Counted from the first letter of the stretch, positions 24,612 to 36,282 are shown. The stretch is 64,000 bases of DNA from Luteimonas huabeiensis HB2 (GCF_000559025.1 NZ_JAAN01000033.1:1-64000), one strand, 5' to 3'. The notes: generated by a model from the letters alone, not told the origin. Numbers and translations are program-made.

Positions 24612-24660
24612 CCCGCCGCCCGCGCCGGCCCCGCTTCGCGGCGGGTCCCGGCGCCGGGAC
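24612..24660 (+). terminator. Hairpins between ahpC and ahpF (possible attenuator)
   Basis: An 8-bp stem CCCGCCGC / GCGGCGGG with an 18-base loop, followed at once by the perfect 16-bp palindrome GTCCCGGCGCCGGGAC. No U-tract. It could reduce read-through so that AhpC exceeds AhpF; the remaining 175 bp before ahpF show no gene. Confidence 0.4.
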
Positions 24661-24835
24661 GGCGATCGCGCCCCCGTCCGCCCCCGCGGGCGGGAGCGCA
24701 CCGGAGTCCGTTGGGCGCCCGCCCGCCGACGCCAGCCCGCGCCCAGCCGGCTCCGGTGCGCTTCCTCCCCTCCCCCACGTCCCGATGCGGCCGGCGCCGC
24801 GTCGCGGCCCTTCTTGACCGACCCAGGAGCCTGTC

Positions 24836-26428
24836 ATGTTGGATGCCGAACTCAAGACCCAGCTCGCGGCCTATCTGGAGCGCGTCGTCCGCCCGATCCA
24901 CATCGTGGCCTCGGTCGACGACGGCGAGAAGTCGCGCGAACTGCTGTCGCTGCTCGACGACCTGAAGTCCGCCAGCGCGCGCATCAGCGTCGAGGTCGTG
25001 CGCGACGACGCCGAGCGCAAGCCGTCCTTCGCGCTGACCTCGCCCGGCCACGAGATCCACCTGCGCTTCGCCGGCCTGCCCATGGGCCACGAGTTCACCT
25101 CGCTGGTGCTGGCGCTGCTGCAGGTCGGCGGCTATCCGCCGAAGGCCGACGCCGAGCTGATCGAGCAGGTCCGCGCGCTCGACGGCGACTATCGCTTCGA
25201 GACGTATTTCTCGCAGTCCTGCCAGAACTGCCCGGACGTGGTGCAGGCGCTGAACCTGGCCGCGGTGCTCAACCCGCGCATCCGCCACACCGCCATCGAC
25301 GGCGCGCTGTTCCAGGACGAGGTGGAGGCGCGGCAGATCATGTCGGTGCCCACCGTCTACCTCAACGGCGAGGTCTTCGACCAGGGCCGGATGACGCTGG
25401 AGCAGATCGTCGCCAAGCTCGACACCGGCGCCGCCGCGCGCGAGGCGGAGAAGATCTCGGCCAAGGCGCCGTTCGACGTGCTGGTGGTCGGCGGCGGCCC
25501 GGCCGGCGCCGCGGCGGCGATCTACGCCGCGCGCAAGGGCATCCGCACCGGCGTGGCGGCCGAGCGCTTCGGCGGCCAGGTGCTGGACACGATGGCGATC
25601 GAGAACTTCATCTCGGTGCCGGAGACCGAAGGGCCGAAGATGGCCGCGGCGCTGGAGCAGCACGTGCGCCAGTACGACGTGGACATCATGAACCTGCAGC
25701 GCGCGCAGCGGCTGGTCCCGGCCGGCGCCGACGGGCTGATCGAGGTGGCGCTCGAGAACGGCGCCAGCCTGAAGGCGAAGACGGTGATCCTGGCCACCGG
25801 CGCGCGCTGGCGGCAGATGAACGTGCCCGGCGAGAACGAGTACCGCAACAAGGGCGTGGCCTATTGCCCGCACTGCGACGGCCCGCTGTTCAAGGGCAAG
25901 CGGGTGGCGGTGATCGGCGGCGGCAACTCCGGCGTCGAGGCCGCGATCGACCTGGCCGGCATCGTCGCCCACGTCACCCTGATCGAGTTCGACGAAAGGC
26001 TGCGCGCCGACGACGTGCTGCAGCGCAAGCTGAAGAGCCTGCCGAACGTGAAGATCGTCACCAGCGCGCAGACCACCGAGGTGCTGGGCGACGGTACCCG
26101 GGTCACCGGCCTGATCTACAAGGACCGGCAGGGCGGCGATGCGCACCGGGTGGAGCTGGAAGGCGTGTTCGTGCAGATCGGCCTGCTGCCCAACACCGAA
26201 TGGCTGAAGGGCACCGTGGCGCTGTCGCCCAGGGGCGAGATCGTCGTCGACGATCGCGGCCAGACCGACGTGCCGGGCGTGTTCGCCGCCGGCGACTGCA
26301 CCACGGTGCCGTACAAGCAGATCGTGATCGCGATGGGCGAAGGCTCGAAGGCGGCGCTGGCCGCGTTCGACCATCTCATCCGCAGCAGCGCGCCCAAGAC
26401 CAGCGGCGCGGTGGCCGAGGCCGCGTGA
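24836..26428 (+). CDS. ahpF: Alkyl hydroperoxide reductase subunit F
   Basis: 530-aa flavoprotein that passes electrons from NADH to AhpC. The N-terminal double-thioredoxin domain has CQNC (Cys129, Cys132). The C-terminal thioredoxin-reductase part has the FAD loop [12 protein letters not shown] (about 217), the redox pair CPHC (Cys344, Cys347) and the NADH loop [12 protein letters not shown]. Ends [16 protein letters not shown] and a short tail. AGGAG precedes the ATG. oxyR follows 67 bp downstream, the arrangement known from Xanthomonas. Confidence 0.97.
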   Translation: MLDAELKTQLAAYLERVVRPIHIVASVDDGEKSRELLSLLDDLKSASARISVEVVRDDAERKPSFALTSPGHEIHLRFAGLPMGHEFTSLVLALLQVGGYPPKADAELIEQVRALDGDYRFETYFSQSCQNCPDVVQALNLAAVLNPRIRHTAIDGALFQDEVEARQIMSVPTVYLNGEVFDQGRMTLEQIVAKLDTGAAAREAEKISAKAPFDVLVVGGGPAGAAAAIYAARKGIRTGVAAERFGGQVLDTMAIENFISVPETEGPKMAAALEQHVRQYDVDIMNLQRAQRLVPAGADGLIEVALENGASLKAKTVILATGARWRQMNVPGENEYRNKGVAYCPHCDGPLFKGKRVAVIGGGNSGVEAAIDLAGIVAHVTLIEFDERLRADDVLQRKLKSLPNVKIVTSAQTTEVLGDGTRVTGLIYKDRQGGDAHRVELEGVFVQIGLLPNTEWLKGTVALSPRGEIVVDDRGQTDVPGVFAAGDCTTVPYKQIVIAMGEGSKAALAAFDHLIRSSAPKTSGAVAEAA

Positions 26429-26495
26429 TGCCCGCGCGCCGCGCCGCTGCAGGACGGAGGTGCGCGGCCCGCCCCACGCCTTCGGCGGTGCGGCC

Positions 26496-27422
26496 ATGAA
26501 CCTGCGCGACCTCCGCTACCTGGTGGCGCTGGCCGACCACCGCCACTTCGGGCGCGCCGCCGCGGCCTGCTTCGTCAGCCAGCCGACGCTGTCCACCCAG
26601 ATCCGCAAGCTGGAGGAGGAACTGGGCGTCTCGCTGGTGGAGCGCGCGCCGCGCAAGGTCATGCTCACCCCGGCCGGGCGCGAAGCCGCCGAGCGCGCGC
26701 GGCGCATCGTCGCCGAGGTGGAGCAGATGAAGGAGGCGGCGCGCCGCAGCCAGGACCCGCAGGCGGGGACCGTGCGCCTGGGCCTCTTTCCCACCCTGGG
26801 CCCCTACCTGCTGCCGCACGTGATCCCGGGCCTGCGCGCGCGCTTTCCGCAGCTGGAGCTGCTGCTGGTGGAGGAGAAGAGCGACGTGCTGCTGGCGCGG
26901 CTTCGCGACGGCCGGCTCGACGCCGCGATCCTCGCCCTGCCGGTCGAGGACGAGCAGCTGCACGTCGAGCCCCTGTTCAGCGAGCCCTTCGTGCTCGCCG
27001 TCCCCGACCGCCACCCGTTCGCCGCCCGCACCCGCCTGGCGCTGGACGACCTGGCCGACCAGCGCCTGCTGCTGCTGGAGGACGGACACTGCCTGCGCGA
27101 GCAGGCGCTGGACGTGTGCCAGCTCTCGGGCGCCCACGAGAAGAGCGAGTTCCGCGCCACCAGCCTGGAGACGCTGCGGCAGATGGTGGCCGCCAATGTC
27201 GGCATGACCCTGCTGCCGATGCTGTCGGTGCAGCCGCCGGTGGCGCGCTCGCCGGACATCCGCCTGCTCCCCTTCGAAGGCGACCCGCCGCGGCGCGAGA
27301 TCGCCATGCTGTGGCGCCGCAGCTCGGCGATGGACGGCTTCCTGCGCCAGCTCGCGGCGCTGTTCAGGCAGTTGCCGCCGGGGTTGCTGGGGCCCGGCGC
27401 GCCGGCCGCGCCGGCGGCTTGA
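26496..27422 (+). CDS. oxyR: Hydrogen peroxide-sensing regulator OxyR
   Basis: 308-aa LysR-family activator. Helix-turn-helix at about residues 18-38 (FGRAAAACFVSQPTLSTQI), regulatory domain from about 90. The redox pair is exactly at the E. coli positions, Cys199 and Cys208, in EDGHCLREQALDVCQ. Oxidation forms the disulfide and activates transcription. The ATG at 26496 is preferred over one 36 bp upstream because MNLRDLRYLVALADH is the canonical start. It lies in the same direction after ahpF. Its C-terminus is Pro/Ala-rich. Confidence 0.95.
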   Translation: MNLRDLRYLVALADHRHFGRAAAACFVSQPTLSTQIRKLEEELGVSLVERAPRKVMLTPAGREAAERARRIVAEVEQMKEAARRSQDPQAGTVRLGLFPTLGPYLLPHVIPGLRARFPQLELLLVEEKSDVLLARLRDGRLDAAILALPVEDEQLHVEPLFSEPFVLAVPDRHPFAARTRLALDDLADQRLLLLEDGHCLREQALDVCQLSGAHEKSEFRATSLETLRQMVAANVGMTLLPMLSVQPPVARSPDIRLLPFEGDPPRREIAMLWRRSSAMDGFLRQLAALFRQLPPGLLGPGAPAAPAA

Positions 27423-27517
27423 ACCCGGCGCCCGGAGCGGGTAGCGTGATCGCCACAACGGGCGGCGCCGACGCGTCGCCCGTTTGCTTTGCGTCCAATC
27501 CCCAGGAGAACACCCCG

Positions 27518-27928
27518 ATGTCCAACCCGCACAGCGGCCTGCCGCCGTCCCTGCTCGTGTCCGAAGAAGACGCCGCGCGCCTGGACGCGCTGCTGGAAAA
27601 CCCCGTCTGGCGCCGCGAGCCCGCCGCCCAGGCCCTGCAGGAGGAACTCCTGCGCGCGCGCATCCTGCCCGCCGCGCAGATGCCCGACGACGTGGTGCGC
27701 ATGCACTCGCGCGTGGACTGCGTCGATGCCGATGGCACCCGCCGCACCGTCACCCTGGTCTACCCGCACGAGGCCGATGCCGCCAGCGGACGGGTCTCGG
27801 TCCTCGCCCCGGTGGGCAGCGCGCTGCTCGGCCTGTCGGTCGGCCAGCGGATCGACTGGCCGCGCCCCGACGGCAGCACGCTCAGCCTCGAGGTCGCCGC
27901 GGTGCACCCGCGCGACGCGGGCGCGTGA
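27518..27928 (+). CDS. rnk: Rnk-type nucleoside diphosphate kinase regulator
   Basis: 136-aa member of the Rnk family (GreA/GreB C-terminal fold with a short helical N-terminus). LLVSEEDAARLDALLE begins the N-terminal helices; VRMHSRVDCVDADGTRRTVTLVYPHEAD (about 60-87) and VSVLAPVGSALLGLSVGQRIDW (about 92-113) are the FKBP-like core. Family members bind RNA polymerase and influence Ndk levels. The CAGGAG site 9 bp before the ATG supports the start. The 220 bp downstream (27929-28148) hold nothing I recognise. Confidence 0.85.
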   Translation: MSNPHSGLPPSLLVSEEDAARLDALLENPVWRREPAAQALQEELLRARILPAAQMPDDVVRMHSRVDCVDADGTRRTVTLVYPHEADAASGRVSVLAPVGSALLGLSVGQRIDWPRPDGSTLSLEVAAVHPRDAGA

Positions 27929-28148
27929 GGCCCGGAGCCGGTCCTGATTCCGCCGCGAGCGCCGCCGGACGGCGCGCGGCCGAACGCAGGACGCGCCATG
28001 CACGCGCGCTCCGTGGACGTCTCGTGGCCGCCGGTCCCGGCGGCCACCTCGCCGACCGCCGCTGAGGCGACGGCGACGACCGCGGCGTGCGGTTCCTTCG
28101 GGCGCCGCACCCGCCAGCCGGCAGGCGCGGCCGGACCCGCACGGGTTC

Positions 28149-28799
28149 TCAGGCGCCCAGCCCCACCGGGCAGCTCACCCCGGTTCCCCCCAGCCCGCAG
28201 TAGCCGCCGGGATGCTTGGCGAGATACTGCTGGTGCTCGTCCTCGGCGTAGTAGAACGCCGGCGCCGGCGCCACGATCTCGGTGGTGATCCGGCCCAGGC
28301 CCGCCTCGCGCAACCGCGCCTGGTACGCGTCCAGGCTCTTGCGCGCGGCCTCGGCCTGCTCCGGCGTGGTGCAGTGGATCGCCGAGCGGTACTGGGTGCC
28401 GACGTCGTTGCCCTGGCGCATGCCCTGGGTCGGGTCGTGCGATTCCCAGAACGTCGCCAGCAGCCGCTCGAAGCCGATCCGCGCCGGGTCGTAGACCACG
28501 CGCACCATCTCGGCGTGCCCGGTCATCCCGCTGCAGACCTCCCGATAGGTCGGGTGGGGCGTGAAGCCGCCGGCGTAGCCGACCGCCGTCGTCTCCACCC
28601 CCGGCAGCGACCAGAACGCGCGCTCGGCGCCCCAGAAGCAGCCCATGCCGAAGCGGACGTCGGCCAGCCCCGCGAAATCGCCGCGCAGCGGCCGTCCGTG
28701 CACGAAGTGGACGTTGCGCAGCGGCAGCGGCGCGTCGCGCCCGGGCAGGGCGTCCTCGGGGCGGGGCAGGCGTTGCTTGAAGGCGCCGATGCCGAGCAT
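28149..28799 (-). CDS. msrA: Peptide methionine sulfoxide reductase MsrA
   Basis: 216-aa MsrA, which reduces methionine-S-sulfoxide. The catalytic motif [14 protein letters not shown] (Cys at about residue 54) and the [17 protein letters not shown] block are intact. Resolving Cys residues occur in the C-terminal [16 protein letters not shown]. An N-terminal extension of about 48 aa precedes the core, as in E. coli MsrA. msrB is in the window but 12 kb away. The frame stays open far upstream, but translation surely begins here. Confidence 0.94.
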   Translation of the reverse strand: MLGIGAFKQRLPRPEDALPGRDAPLPLRNVHFVHGRPLRGDFAGLADVRFGMGCFWGAERAFWSLPGVETTAVGYAGGFTPHPTYREVCSGMTGHAEMVRVVYDPARIGFERLLATFWESHDPTQGMRQGNDVGTQYRSAIHCTTPEQAEAARKSLDAYQARLREAGLGRITTEIVAPAPAFYYAEDEHQQYLAKHPGGYCGLGGTGVSCPVGLGA

Positions 28800-28933
28800 G
28801 GCGGTCTCCGCGTATGGGGATGGACACCACATGCGGTCTCGGCCGCGCCGATCAAGCCGGCCGCCGCGCGCCGATCCGAAGGGCGCGATGCCGATGCCCG
28901 GGTGCATCGACCTTCGACCTGCGGTGACGAAGC

Positions 28934-29155
28934 CGTCCCCGCTCCCGCAAGCGGGCCCACATCGTCCCGTCTCCCGCGAGCGGGGCCGTGCTGTTCCTTC
29001 AGCGCCGGATGAGGGCCGCCTTGGGCGCCTGCGGCGCGCCCCCATCCGCCTTCGGCACCTTCCCCCGCTTGCGGGGAAAGGAAAAACAGAGTGCCCCCCG
29101 CTTGCGGGGGAAGGAAAAAGCGGAGTGCTCCCGCTTGCGAGGGACGCGGCTTTCG
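28934..29155. repeat. Repeat array D, two arrays head to head
   Basis: A left part in the reverse orientation (cores about 28943 and 28972, 29 bp apart) and a right part in the forward orientation (cores at 29068, 29101 and 29134, 33 bp apart) flank a central GC-rich palindrome (about 29004-29046, GGATGAGGGC...CCCCCATCC). The centre and start of the right part are nearly identical over 68 bp to those of array F. It fills most of 28800-29176; the rest shows no gene. Confidence 0.8.
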
Positions 29156-29176
29156 CACGCTGGATGTCGATACAGC

Positions 29177-31351
29177 CTAGTCGAACACCGCCGGCGCGAC
29201 CTGCACGCGGTTGCGGCCGTTGCGCTTGGCGGCGTAGAGCGCCTTGTCGGCGCGCGCCAGGGTCGCCTCGGGAGTGCGTTCGCCGTCGCGTCGCGCGGCC
29301 ACGCCCACGCTCACGGTCAACTGCAGCGGGCGGTCTTCCCAGCGCGCGTCCAGGCGCTCGACCGCGGCGCGGATGCGTTCGCCGGTGGCGCGCGCCAGCG
29401 CCTCGCCCTGCCCGGGCAGGATGGCGATGAACTCCTCGCCGCCGTAGCGGCCGAACAGTCCGTTCTCGCCGAGCGCGGCGCGCAGCGCGGTGGCCACGCG
29501 CCGCAGGCAGTGGTCGCCGGCGGCGTGGCCGTAGCGGTCGTTCACCGACTTGAAATGATCGACGTCGATGAACGCCACCGACAGCGGCTGCCGCTCGCGC
29601 TCGGCATCGGCGAAGGCGCGCGCCAGCCATTGGTCGATCGAGCGCCGATTGAGCGAGCCGGTCAGCGCATCCAGTTCGGCCGAGCGCCGGAGTTGCACCG
29701 CGGCGACCGCGTGCTCGACGTGCAGCAGCGTCAGGCGGGTGAATTCCGCAGCCAGGGCCAATTCCTCCGGGCTCAGTCCCGCGGTTCCCTCGCGCCGCAG
29801 CAGCACCCCGCCCCAGCCGGGGGCATGGACCTTCAGCGGGATCAGCGCCTCGGTCAGGGCGCGACCGCCCTCGCCCAGCAGGTACTGCAGCGCCATGCCG
29901 GCCGATGCCGTGCGGCGCAGCGGCACGACGCGCCGGGCGATTTCCTCGGCCACCGCCTCGTGCCGGGGCTCCGGCCGCACCACCAGCAGCCGCCGGCCGT
30001 GGAAGCCCTCGGCCACCGCCGCCGCCGAGTCCACCGGCAGCAGCGGCAGCAGGTGGTCGAACAGCAGCGCGAACGCGGTGTGCTCGATGTCGCCGGGCGC
30101 GAGCGCGCGCAGCTGCGACTGCAACGCGTGGGCGAGATCGTTGCGCGCGGTCTCGCGCGCCATCCGGCGCTCGGTATCGGCGCGCGCCAGGCGGTCGTGG
30201 TCGCGCTGGGTGCGGTACTCCGCCACCCGCGAGACCAGGCCCACGGCGAGCACGGTGAACAACATCACGATGCCCGCCTGGAAGGCGTAGCGCCCGGCCA
30301 GCGGGTCCGGCGCGCCCAAGCCCGGCAGGGCACGCTGCAGCGCCGTCAGCAGCAGGGTGAGCGCCAGCAGGCCGAGCAGCGGCCAGGCCATCGGGGCGCC
30401 CCCGCGCACGGCCAGCGCCAGCCAGGCGAGGCTGCCCGCCCCCACCAGTACCCAGGCCGCCGACGCCAGCGGGTGCAGCCACGGTCGCAACGCCGGCAGG
30501 TCGAGCAGGCACAGCACCGCCAGCGCGAGCAGGCCCGCGGCGACGGCGACGGCCCACCGCTGCGCCGTGCGCGGCACCACCCCGGCGCCCGCGTACAGCG
30601 GCAGCATCCGCGACCAGGCGGCGAGGAAGCCCAGCACCAGCGCATCGATGCCGGCGGTGCGCCAGCGTCCGAACCACGACAGCCCCGCCACCCGGTACAG
30701 GTGGCCGTTGATCGCGGCCAGCATCAGCAGGGCACTCAGCGCGCAGGCGAAGTACATCAGGTAGGCCGGGTCGCGGGCGGCCGCGTACAGCGCCAGGGCC
30801 AGGAACGCCAGCATGAACAGCGCGGCATAGATGCCGGAGGCGGCCGCCGCGGCGCGCTGCTCGAGCACGATGGTGTCGTTCTCGCGCACCAGCACCGGGT
30901 ACACGTCCACCGGCAGGCCGCTTTCGACCCGCAGCGCGAGCGGCGCATCGACCGCGCCGGCGGGCAGCGGCGAACTGAAGCCCCCCGGCAGCGCGTGTTC
31001 GGTGCGCGGGGCGAAGAAATCGTGCGCCGGGCCGGTCCAGCCCGGCGCGGAGAACTGCAGCCGATCCGCCGGAACGCGCGGCGCCCACAGCACCCAGCGC
31101 GCGCCGCCGTCGGAAGACGCCGGCACCCGCCAGCGCAGCGTGGCGCGCGCCTCGCCCGCTGCGCCGCCCAGGCGCAGCCCGTCGGGCAGCGGGACCGCCG
31201 CGTCGCCGGCTTCGATCTGCGCCGGCAGCCACACCTGGATGCGACCGGCCCCGAGCCCCTGCAGCGCCGCCCACAGCAGCAGCGCGAGCGCGAGCGTGCC
31301 GATCGCGAATACCCAGCCGGGGCCGCTGCGGGACACGGCCGACGGGTTCAT
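29177..31351 (-). CDS. 7TM-sensor diguanylate cyclase (GGDEF)
   Basis: 724-aa membrane protein. TM1 at about 15-33, a periplasmic beta domain (about 35-165) and seven helices (about 170-385) form a 7TMR-DISM-like sensor. A coiled linker and a GAF-like region (about 400-560) lead to a GGDEF domain with GGEEF at 637-641, so it should make c-di-GMP. The RxxD inhibitory site normally five residues before GGEEF is absent (ENGL). No EAL domain. Located between array D and glnS; the ligand is unknown. Confidence 0.9.
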   Translation of the reverse strand: MNPSAVSRSGPGWVFAIGTLALALLLWAALQGLGAGRIQVWLPAQIEAGDAAVPLPDGLRLGGAAGEARATLRWRVPASSDGGARWVLWAPRVPADRLQFSAPGWTGPAHDFFAPRTEHALPGGFSSPLPAGAVDAPLALRVESGLPVDVYPVLVRENDTIVLEQRAAAAASGIYAALFMLAFLALALYAAARDPAYLMYFACALSALLMLAAINGHLYRVAGLSWFGRWRTAGIDALVLGFLAAWSRMLPLYAGAGVVPRTAQRWAVAVAAGLLALAVLCLLDLPALRPWLHPLASAAWVLVGAGSLAWLALAVRGGAPMAWPLLGLLALTLLLTALQRALPGLGAPDPLAGRYAFQAGIVMLFTVLAVGLVSRVAEYRTQRDHDRLARADTERRMARETARNDLAHALQSQLRALAPGDIEHTAFALLFDHLLPLLPVDSAAAVAEGFHGRRLLVVRPEPRHEAVAEEIARRVVPLRRTASAGMALQYLLGEGGRALTEALIPLKVHAPGWGGVLLRREGTAGLSPEELALAAEFTRLTLLHVEHAVAAVQLRRSAELDALTGSLNRRSIDQWLARAFADAERERQPLSVAFIDVDHFKSVNDRYGHAAGDHCLRRVATALRAALGENGLFGRYGGEEFIAILPGQGEALARATGERIRAAVERLDARWEDRPLQLTVSVGVAARRDGERTPEATLARADKALYAAKRNGRNRVQVAPAVFD

Positions 31352-31628
31352 CGAGACGTCCTCGCCCGCGCGGCGTGGACTGGCACTCCCGGATCGTCGA
31401 TCCGCATGCGGCGTTTCCCCTCGGTCGCCTGCATCCCGGCAAGCCCCGCTCCGGCCGAAAATGGTACACCGTCACGTTTTTCGCCACACCCACCGTGGCG
31501 TCCGCCGCGACCGGACCTGGCGCGGACTTCCGGACCGCAGCGGCCACGCGGTGCCCGGTCGCCTACACTGTGCGGTCCCCGGCGCGCGCCTCGCGCGCGC
31601 CCACCGCCTCCACGCCGCCCGATCGCCG

Positions 31629-33380
<1,752 letters not shown>

Positions 33381-33394
33381 CCGGAGACCCGCCG

Positions 33395-33826
33395 ATGCCC
33401 GCCTTCCCGATCCCGCACCCGCGCAGCCGCCGCCTGCCGTTCGCCGCCGTGCTGGCGCTGCTGCTGTCCGCCTGCGCCGCGCCGCAGCCGCCGGCCGCCG
33501 CCGCGCCCCAGCCAGCCGCGCCCGCACCGTCCGGACCGGTCGCCGACTCCGACGATGCCGACGGCGGGCCGGCCGCGCCCGGCGTGCCCGAGCTGCGCAC
33601 CGCCTGCGCGGTCGACAGCGACTGCGTGGTCAAGGACGTCGGCAACTGCTGCGGCGCCTATCCCGCCTGCGTGCACCGCGACAGCCCCGCCGACCCGCAG
33701 GCGGTGATGGCCGAGTGCCAGCGCAGCGGCATGGCCTCGGTCTGCGGCTTCCGCGAGATCCAGTCCTGCGCCTGCGTGCAGAACCGCTGCGAGGCGACCG
33801 ACGCCGCCACCCCGGTCGTGCGCTGA
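33395..33826 (+). CDS. Cysteine-rich lipoprotein, unrecognised
   Basis: 143-aa lipoprotein: lipobox LLSAC (Cys at about residue 27), an Ala/Pro tether (28-60) and a compact C-terminal domain with ten Cys residues (CAVDSDCVVKDVGNCCGAYPAC, then VCGFREIQSCACVQNRC; the first run spans about 71-92). The spacing suggests four or five disulfides in the periplasm or outer membrane. DSDC-type Cys-rich domains occur in several secreted families without a fixed function. It is 14 bp after glnS and its stop overlaps the next start by one base. Confidence 0.75.
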   Translation: MPAFPIPHPRSRRLPFAAVLALLLSACAAPQPPAAAAPQPAAPAPSGPVADSDDADGGPAAPGVPELRTACAVDSDCVVKDVGNCCGAYPACVHRDSPADPQAVMAECQRSGMASVCGFREIQSCACVQNRCEATDAATPVVR

Positions 33827-34386
33827 TGCTCTACGCCCAGGTCCACCTCACCCTGCCCGCCTGGGTCCACGAAACGGTGGACGCCGAGCGCCGCTATCCC
33901 GGCGACGACGCCAAGGTCGAGCTGGCCATCGCGCTGTCGCGGCGCAACGTGGAAGCCGGCAGCGGCGGTCCCTTCGGCGCGGCGGTGTTCGGGCCGGGCG
34001 ACCGCCTGGTCGCGGTCGGCGTCAACCGCGTGGTGCCGGCCAACTGCTCGGTCGCCCACGCCGAGACCATGGCGTACATGCTCGCCCAGCAGCGGCTGCA
34101 GACCCCGCGCCTCAACGCGGCCGGCGGCCCGGTCGTGCTGGCCACCTCGGCGCAGCCCTGCTGCCAGTGCTTCGGCGCCACCGTGTGGGCCGGCATCGAC
34201 CGCCTGCTGATCGGCGCCCGCGCCGAGGACGTGGAGGCGCTGACCGAGTTCGACGAAGGCCCGCTGCCCGCCGACTGGCGCGGCGAGCTGGCGCGCCGCG
34301 GGATCGAGGTCGTCGCCGACCTGCGCCGCGACGAGGCGCGCGAGGTGCTGCGCGCCTACGGCGCCGGCGGCGGGCCGCGCTACTGA
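33826..34386 (+). CDS. Cytidine/nucleoside deaminase-fold protein
   Basis: 186-aa zinc deaminase-fold protein with both catalytic elements: HAET (about residues 84-87, zinc ligand and proton shuttle) and PCCQC (about 108-112, two zinc ligands). The SGGPFGAAVFGPGDRLVAVGVNRV stretch (about 45-68) resembles guanine deaminase and tRNA-adenosine deaminase cores, but tadA-specific residues are not clear. Substrate unassigned. It lies in a tight run glnS-lipoprotein-deaminase-rlmM with one-base overlaps (TGATG). Confidence 0.82.
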   Translation: MLYAQVHLTLPAWVHETVDAERRYPGDDAKVELAIALSRRNVEAGSGGPFGAAVFGPGDRLVAVGVNRVVPANCSVAHAETMAYMLAQQRLQTPRLNAAGGPVVLATSAQPCCQCFGATVWAGIDRLLIGARAEDVEALTEFDEGPLPADWRGELARRGIEVVADLRRDEAREVLRAYGAGGGPRY

Positions 34387-35453
34387 TGGACGCCTCCGCA
34401 CCGCAGGCGCTGCTGTGCCTGTGCCGGGCCGGCTTCGAGCCCGAGCTGGCCGCCGAACTGACCGAGCGCGCGGCGCTGGCCGGCATCGGCGGCTACGCGC
34501 GCGCCGCGCGCGACGACGGCTACGCGCTGTTCCACGCCGCCGACCCCGACGACCGCCCCGGGCGCGCCCTGCCCTGGCGCGCGCTGGTGTTCGCGCGGCA
34601 GAAGACGCAGCTGATCGCCGAGCTGGACGGCCTCGACCCGCGCGACCGGCTCACGCCGGTGCTGTCGGCGCTGGAAGGGCGCGGCCGCTACGGCGAGCTG
34701 TGGGTCGAGCATCCGGACTCCGAGGCCGGGCGGCCGCTGTCCGGGCTCGCGCGCGCCTTCGGCAACGCGCTGCGCCCGGCGCTGCGCCAGCGCGGCTTTC
34801 TGACCCCGCACGACGATCCGGCGCGCCCGCGCCTGCACGTCTGCCTGCTGGCCGGCGACCACCTGCTGCTGTCGCGCAGCGAGCCCGGCGACGGCGCGCC
34901 CTGGCCGCAGGGCATCCCGCGCCTGCGCCTGCACGCCGACGCGCCCTCGCGCTCGGCGCTGAAGCTGGAGGAAGCGCTGCTGTCGCTGCTCAGCGCACGC
35001 GAGCGCGAGACCCTGATCAAGCCCGGCATGCGCGCGGCCGACCTCGGCGCCGCGCCCGGCGGCTGGACCTGGGTGCTGACCCGCCATCACCTGCACGTGA
35101 CCGCGGTGGACAACGGCCCGCTGCAGCCGGCGCTGCACGACACCGGCCTGGTCGAGCACCTGCGCGCCGACGGCTTCCGCTGGCAGCCCGAGCGCACCCT
35201 GGACTGGATGGTCTGCGACATGGTCGAGCAGCCGCGCCGGGTGGCCGCGCGGATGGCGACCTGGTTCCGCGAGGGCTGGTGCCGGCACGCCGTGTTCAAC
35301 CTCAAGCTGCCGATGAAGAAGCGCTGGCAGGAGACCCGGCTGTGCCTGGACCTGCTGGCCGACGAGGCCGGCGTGCCGCTGGAGGTGCGCGCGCGCCAGC
35401 TCTACCACGACCGCGAGGAGATCACCGTGTTCGCCTCGGCCGGGGCCGGCTGA
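34386..35453 (+). CDS. rlmM: 23S rRNA (cytidine-2498-2'-O)-methyltransferase RlmM
   Basis: 355-aa RlmM (YgdE). An N-terminal THUMP-like region (about 1-180) is followed by a SAM-dependent 2'-O-methyltransferase domain with DLGAAPGGWTWVLTRHH (about 219-235), DWMVCDMVEQP (acid) and FNLKLPMKKRW (Lys); KDKE-type catalytic residues can be placed. It modifies C2498 in domain V of 23S rRNA before ribosome assembly. The TGATG overlap couples it to the deaminase gene. Confidence 0.95.
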   Translation: MDASAPQALLCLCRAGFEPELAAELTERAALAGIGGYARAARDDGYALFHAADPDDRPGRALPWRALVFARQKTQLIAELDGLDPRDRLTPVLSALEGRGRYGELWVEHPDSEAGRPLSGLARAFGNALRPALRQRGFLTPHDDPARPRLHVCLLAGDHLLLSRSEPGDGAPWPQGIPRLRLHADAPSRSALKLEEALLSLLSARERETLIKPGMRAADLGAAPGGWTWVLTRHHLHVTAVDNGPLQPALHDTGLVEHLRADGFRWQPERTLDWMVCDMVEQPRRVAARMATWFREGWCRHAVFNLKLPMKKRWQETRLCLDLLADEAGVPLEVRARQLYHDREEITVFASAGAG

Positions 35454-35562
35454 CCCGCCCGGCGGGCGCGTTCGGGCGCCGGGACGCGCCGCGCCCGTGG
35501 ACCGGGTCTCAGCGCCTGCAAACGGCCGCTGGCATGCTGCGAGCCTGCCAGGAGGGAAGGCC

Positions 35563-36282
35563 ATGCAAGCGCTCGTACTCAACGATCCGGCCACGTTCGG
35601 CCAGGAATTCATGCGCCAGACGCAGCTTCAGGGCTTCGGCTCGCTGACCAAGCGCGATCTCGAACTGCTGATCTTCGTGCTGCTAGAACGCGACGGCGCG
35701 ATCGACCGCGCGGTCTCCAACCACGCCGCCGCGGCGCAGCTGCGGGTGACCCCGGCCAGGCTCAAGGCGCTGCGCCGCGACGGCTACGCGCGCTGGCGGC
35801 AACTGGTCGCCGAACCGCCGGAGGCCGCGCTGCCGCGCATCCTGGCCACGGTGCTGACCGCGGAGAACCTGCGCGCGGGCGCCCGCCACGTCAGCGAGCG
35901 CAGTCGCAAGGAAGGCTTCCTGGCGGTGCGCATCGAACACCCGGACGATCTCGCCCGCTTCGAACAGGCCATCCTCGACGTGGGCGCGCTGCCGGTCTAC
36001 GAGCGCAATCGCGAGGTGGTCGCGGTGCGCTTCGACACCCTGCTGCGCCTGGCCGAGCGCGGCGGCCACCTGCAGCCGGACCCGCAGGCGGTGGCGCGCC
36101 AACTGCGCGAGCTGGCGCCGGCGGCGCAGGAAGTCGCCGAGCTGCTGCGCAAGGATCTCGACCAGTTGCGCTGGGAAGACGTGCGCAACGCGCTGAACGC
36201 GCTCGGCGCGCGCGCGGTCGCCGGAAGCCTGGAGGGCGGCGTGCGCGGCGTGCTGCGGGTGGCGTTCCCGTTCCTGGGCTGA
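35563..36282 (+). CDS. Unrecognised 239-aa cytoplasmic protein
   Basis: 239-aa soluble protein, no signal or membrane segment. The N-terminal part (about 20-75: FGSLTKRDLELLIFVLLERDG, then NHAAAAQLRVTPARLKALRRDGYARW) reads like two helical units, the second resembling a winged or simple helix-turn-helix. The middle (RKEGFLAVRIEHPDDLARFEQAIL) may be a small alpha/beta domain; the C-terminus repeats LRELAPAAQEVAELLRKDL helices and ends GGVRGVLRVAFPFLG. GGAGGGAA at ideal spacing supports the ATG. It stands alone between rlmM and repeat array E. I do not recognise the family. Confidence 0.7.
   Translation: MQALVLNDPATFGQEFMRQTQLQGFGSLTKRDLELLIFVLLERDGAIDRAVSNHAAAAQLRVTPARLKALRRDGYARWRQLVAEPPEAALPRILATVLTAENLRAGARHVSERSRKEGFLAVRIEHPDDLARFEQAILDVGALPVYERNREVVAVRFDTLLRLAERGGHLQPDPQAVARQLRELAPAAQEVAELLRKDLDQLRWEDVRNALNALGARAVAGSLEGGVRGVLRVAFPFLG

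Noticed and set aside
24248..26497. A 749-codon frame antisense to ahpC-ahpF
   Set aside because: A shadow of ahpF in GC-rich DNA, with His/Arg/Gln-biased composition and no domain.
27929..28148. Small ORFs between rnk and msrA
   Set aside because: They lack ribosome-binding sites, have Arg/Ala/Pro-only composition and overlap each other; nothing supportable.
28149..31547. A 1132-codon minus-strand frame spanning msrA and the diguanylate cyclase gene
   Set aside because: It crosses repeat array D and reads the cyclase gene out of frame; only its last 217 codons (msrA) show coding features. Long open frames are expected at this GC content.
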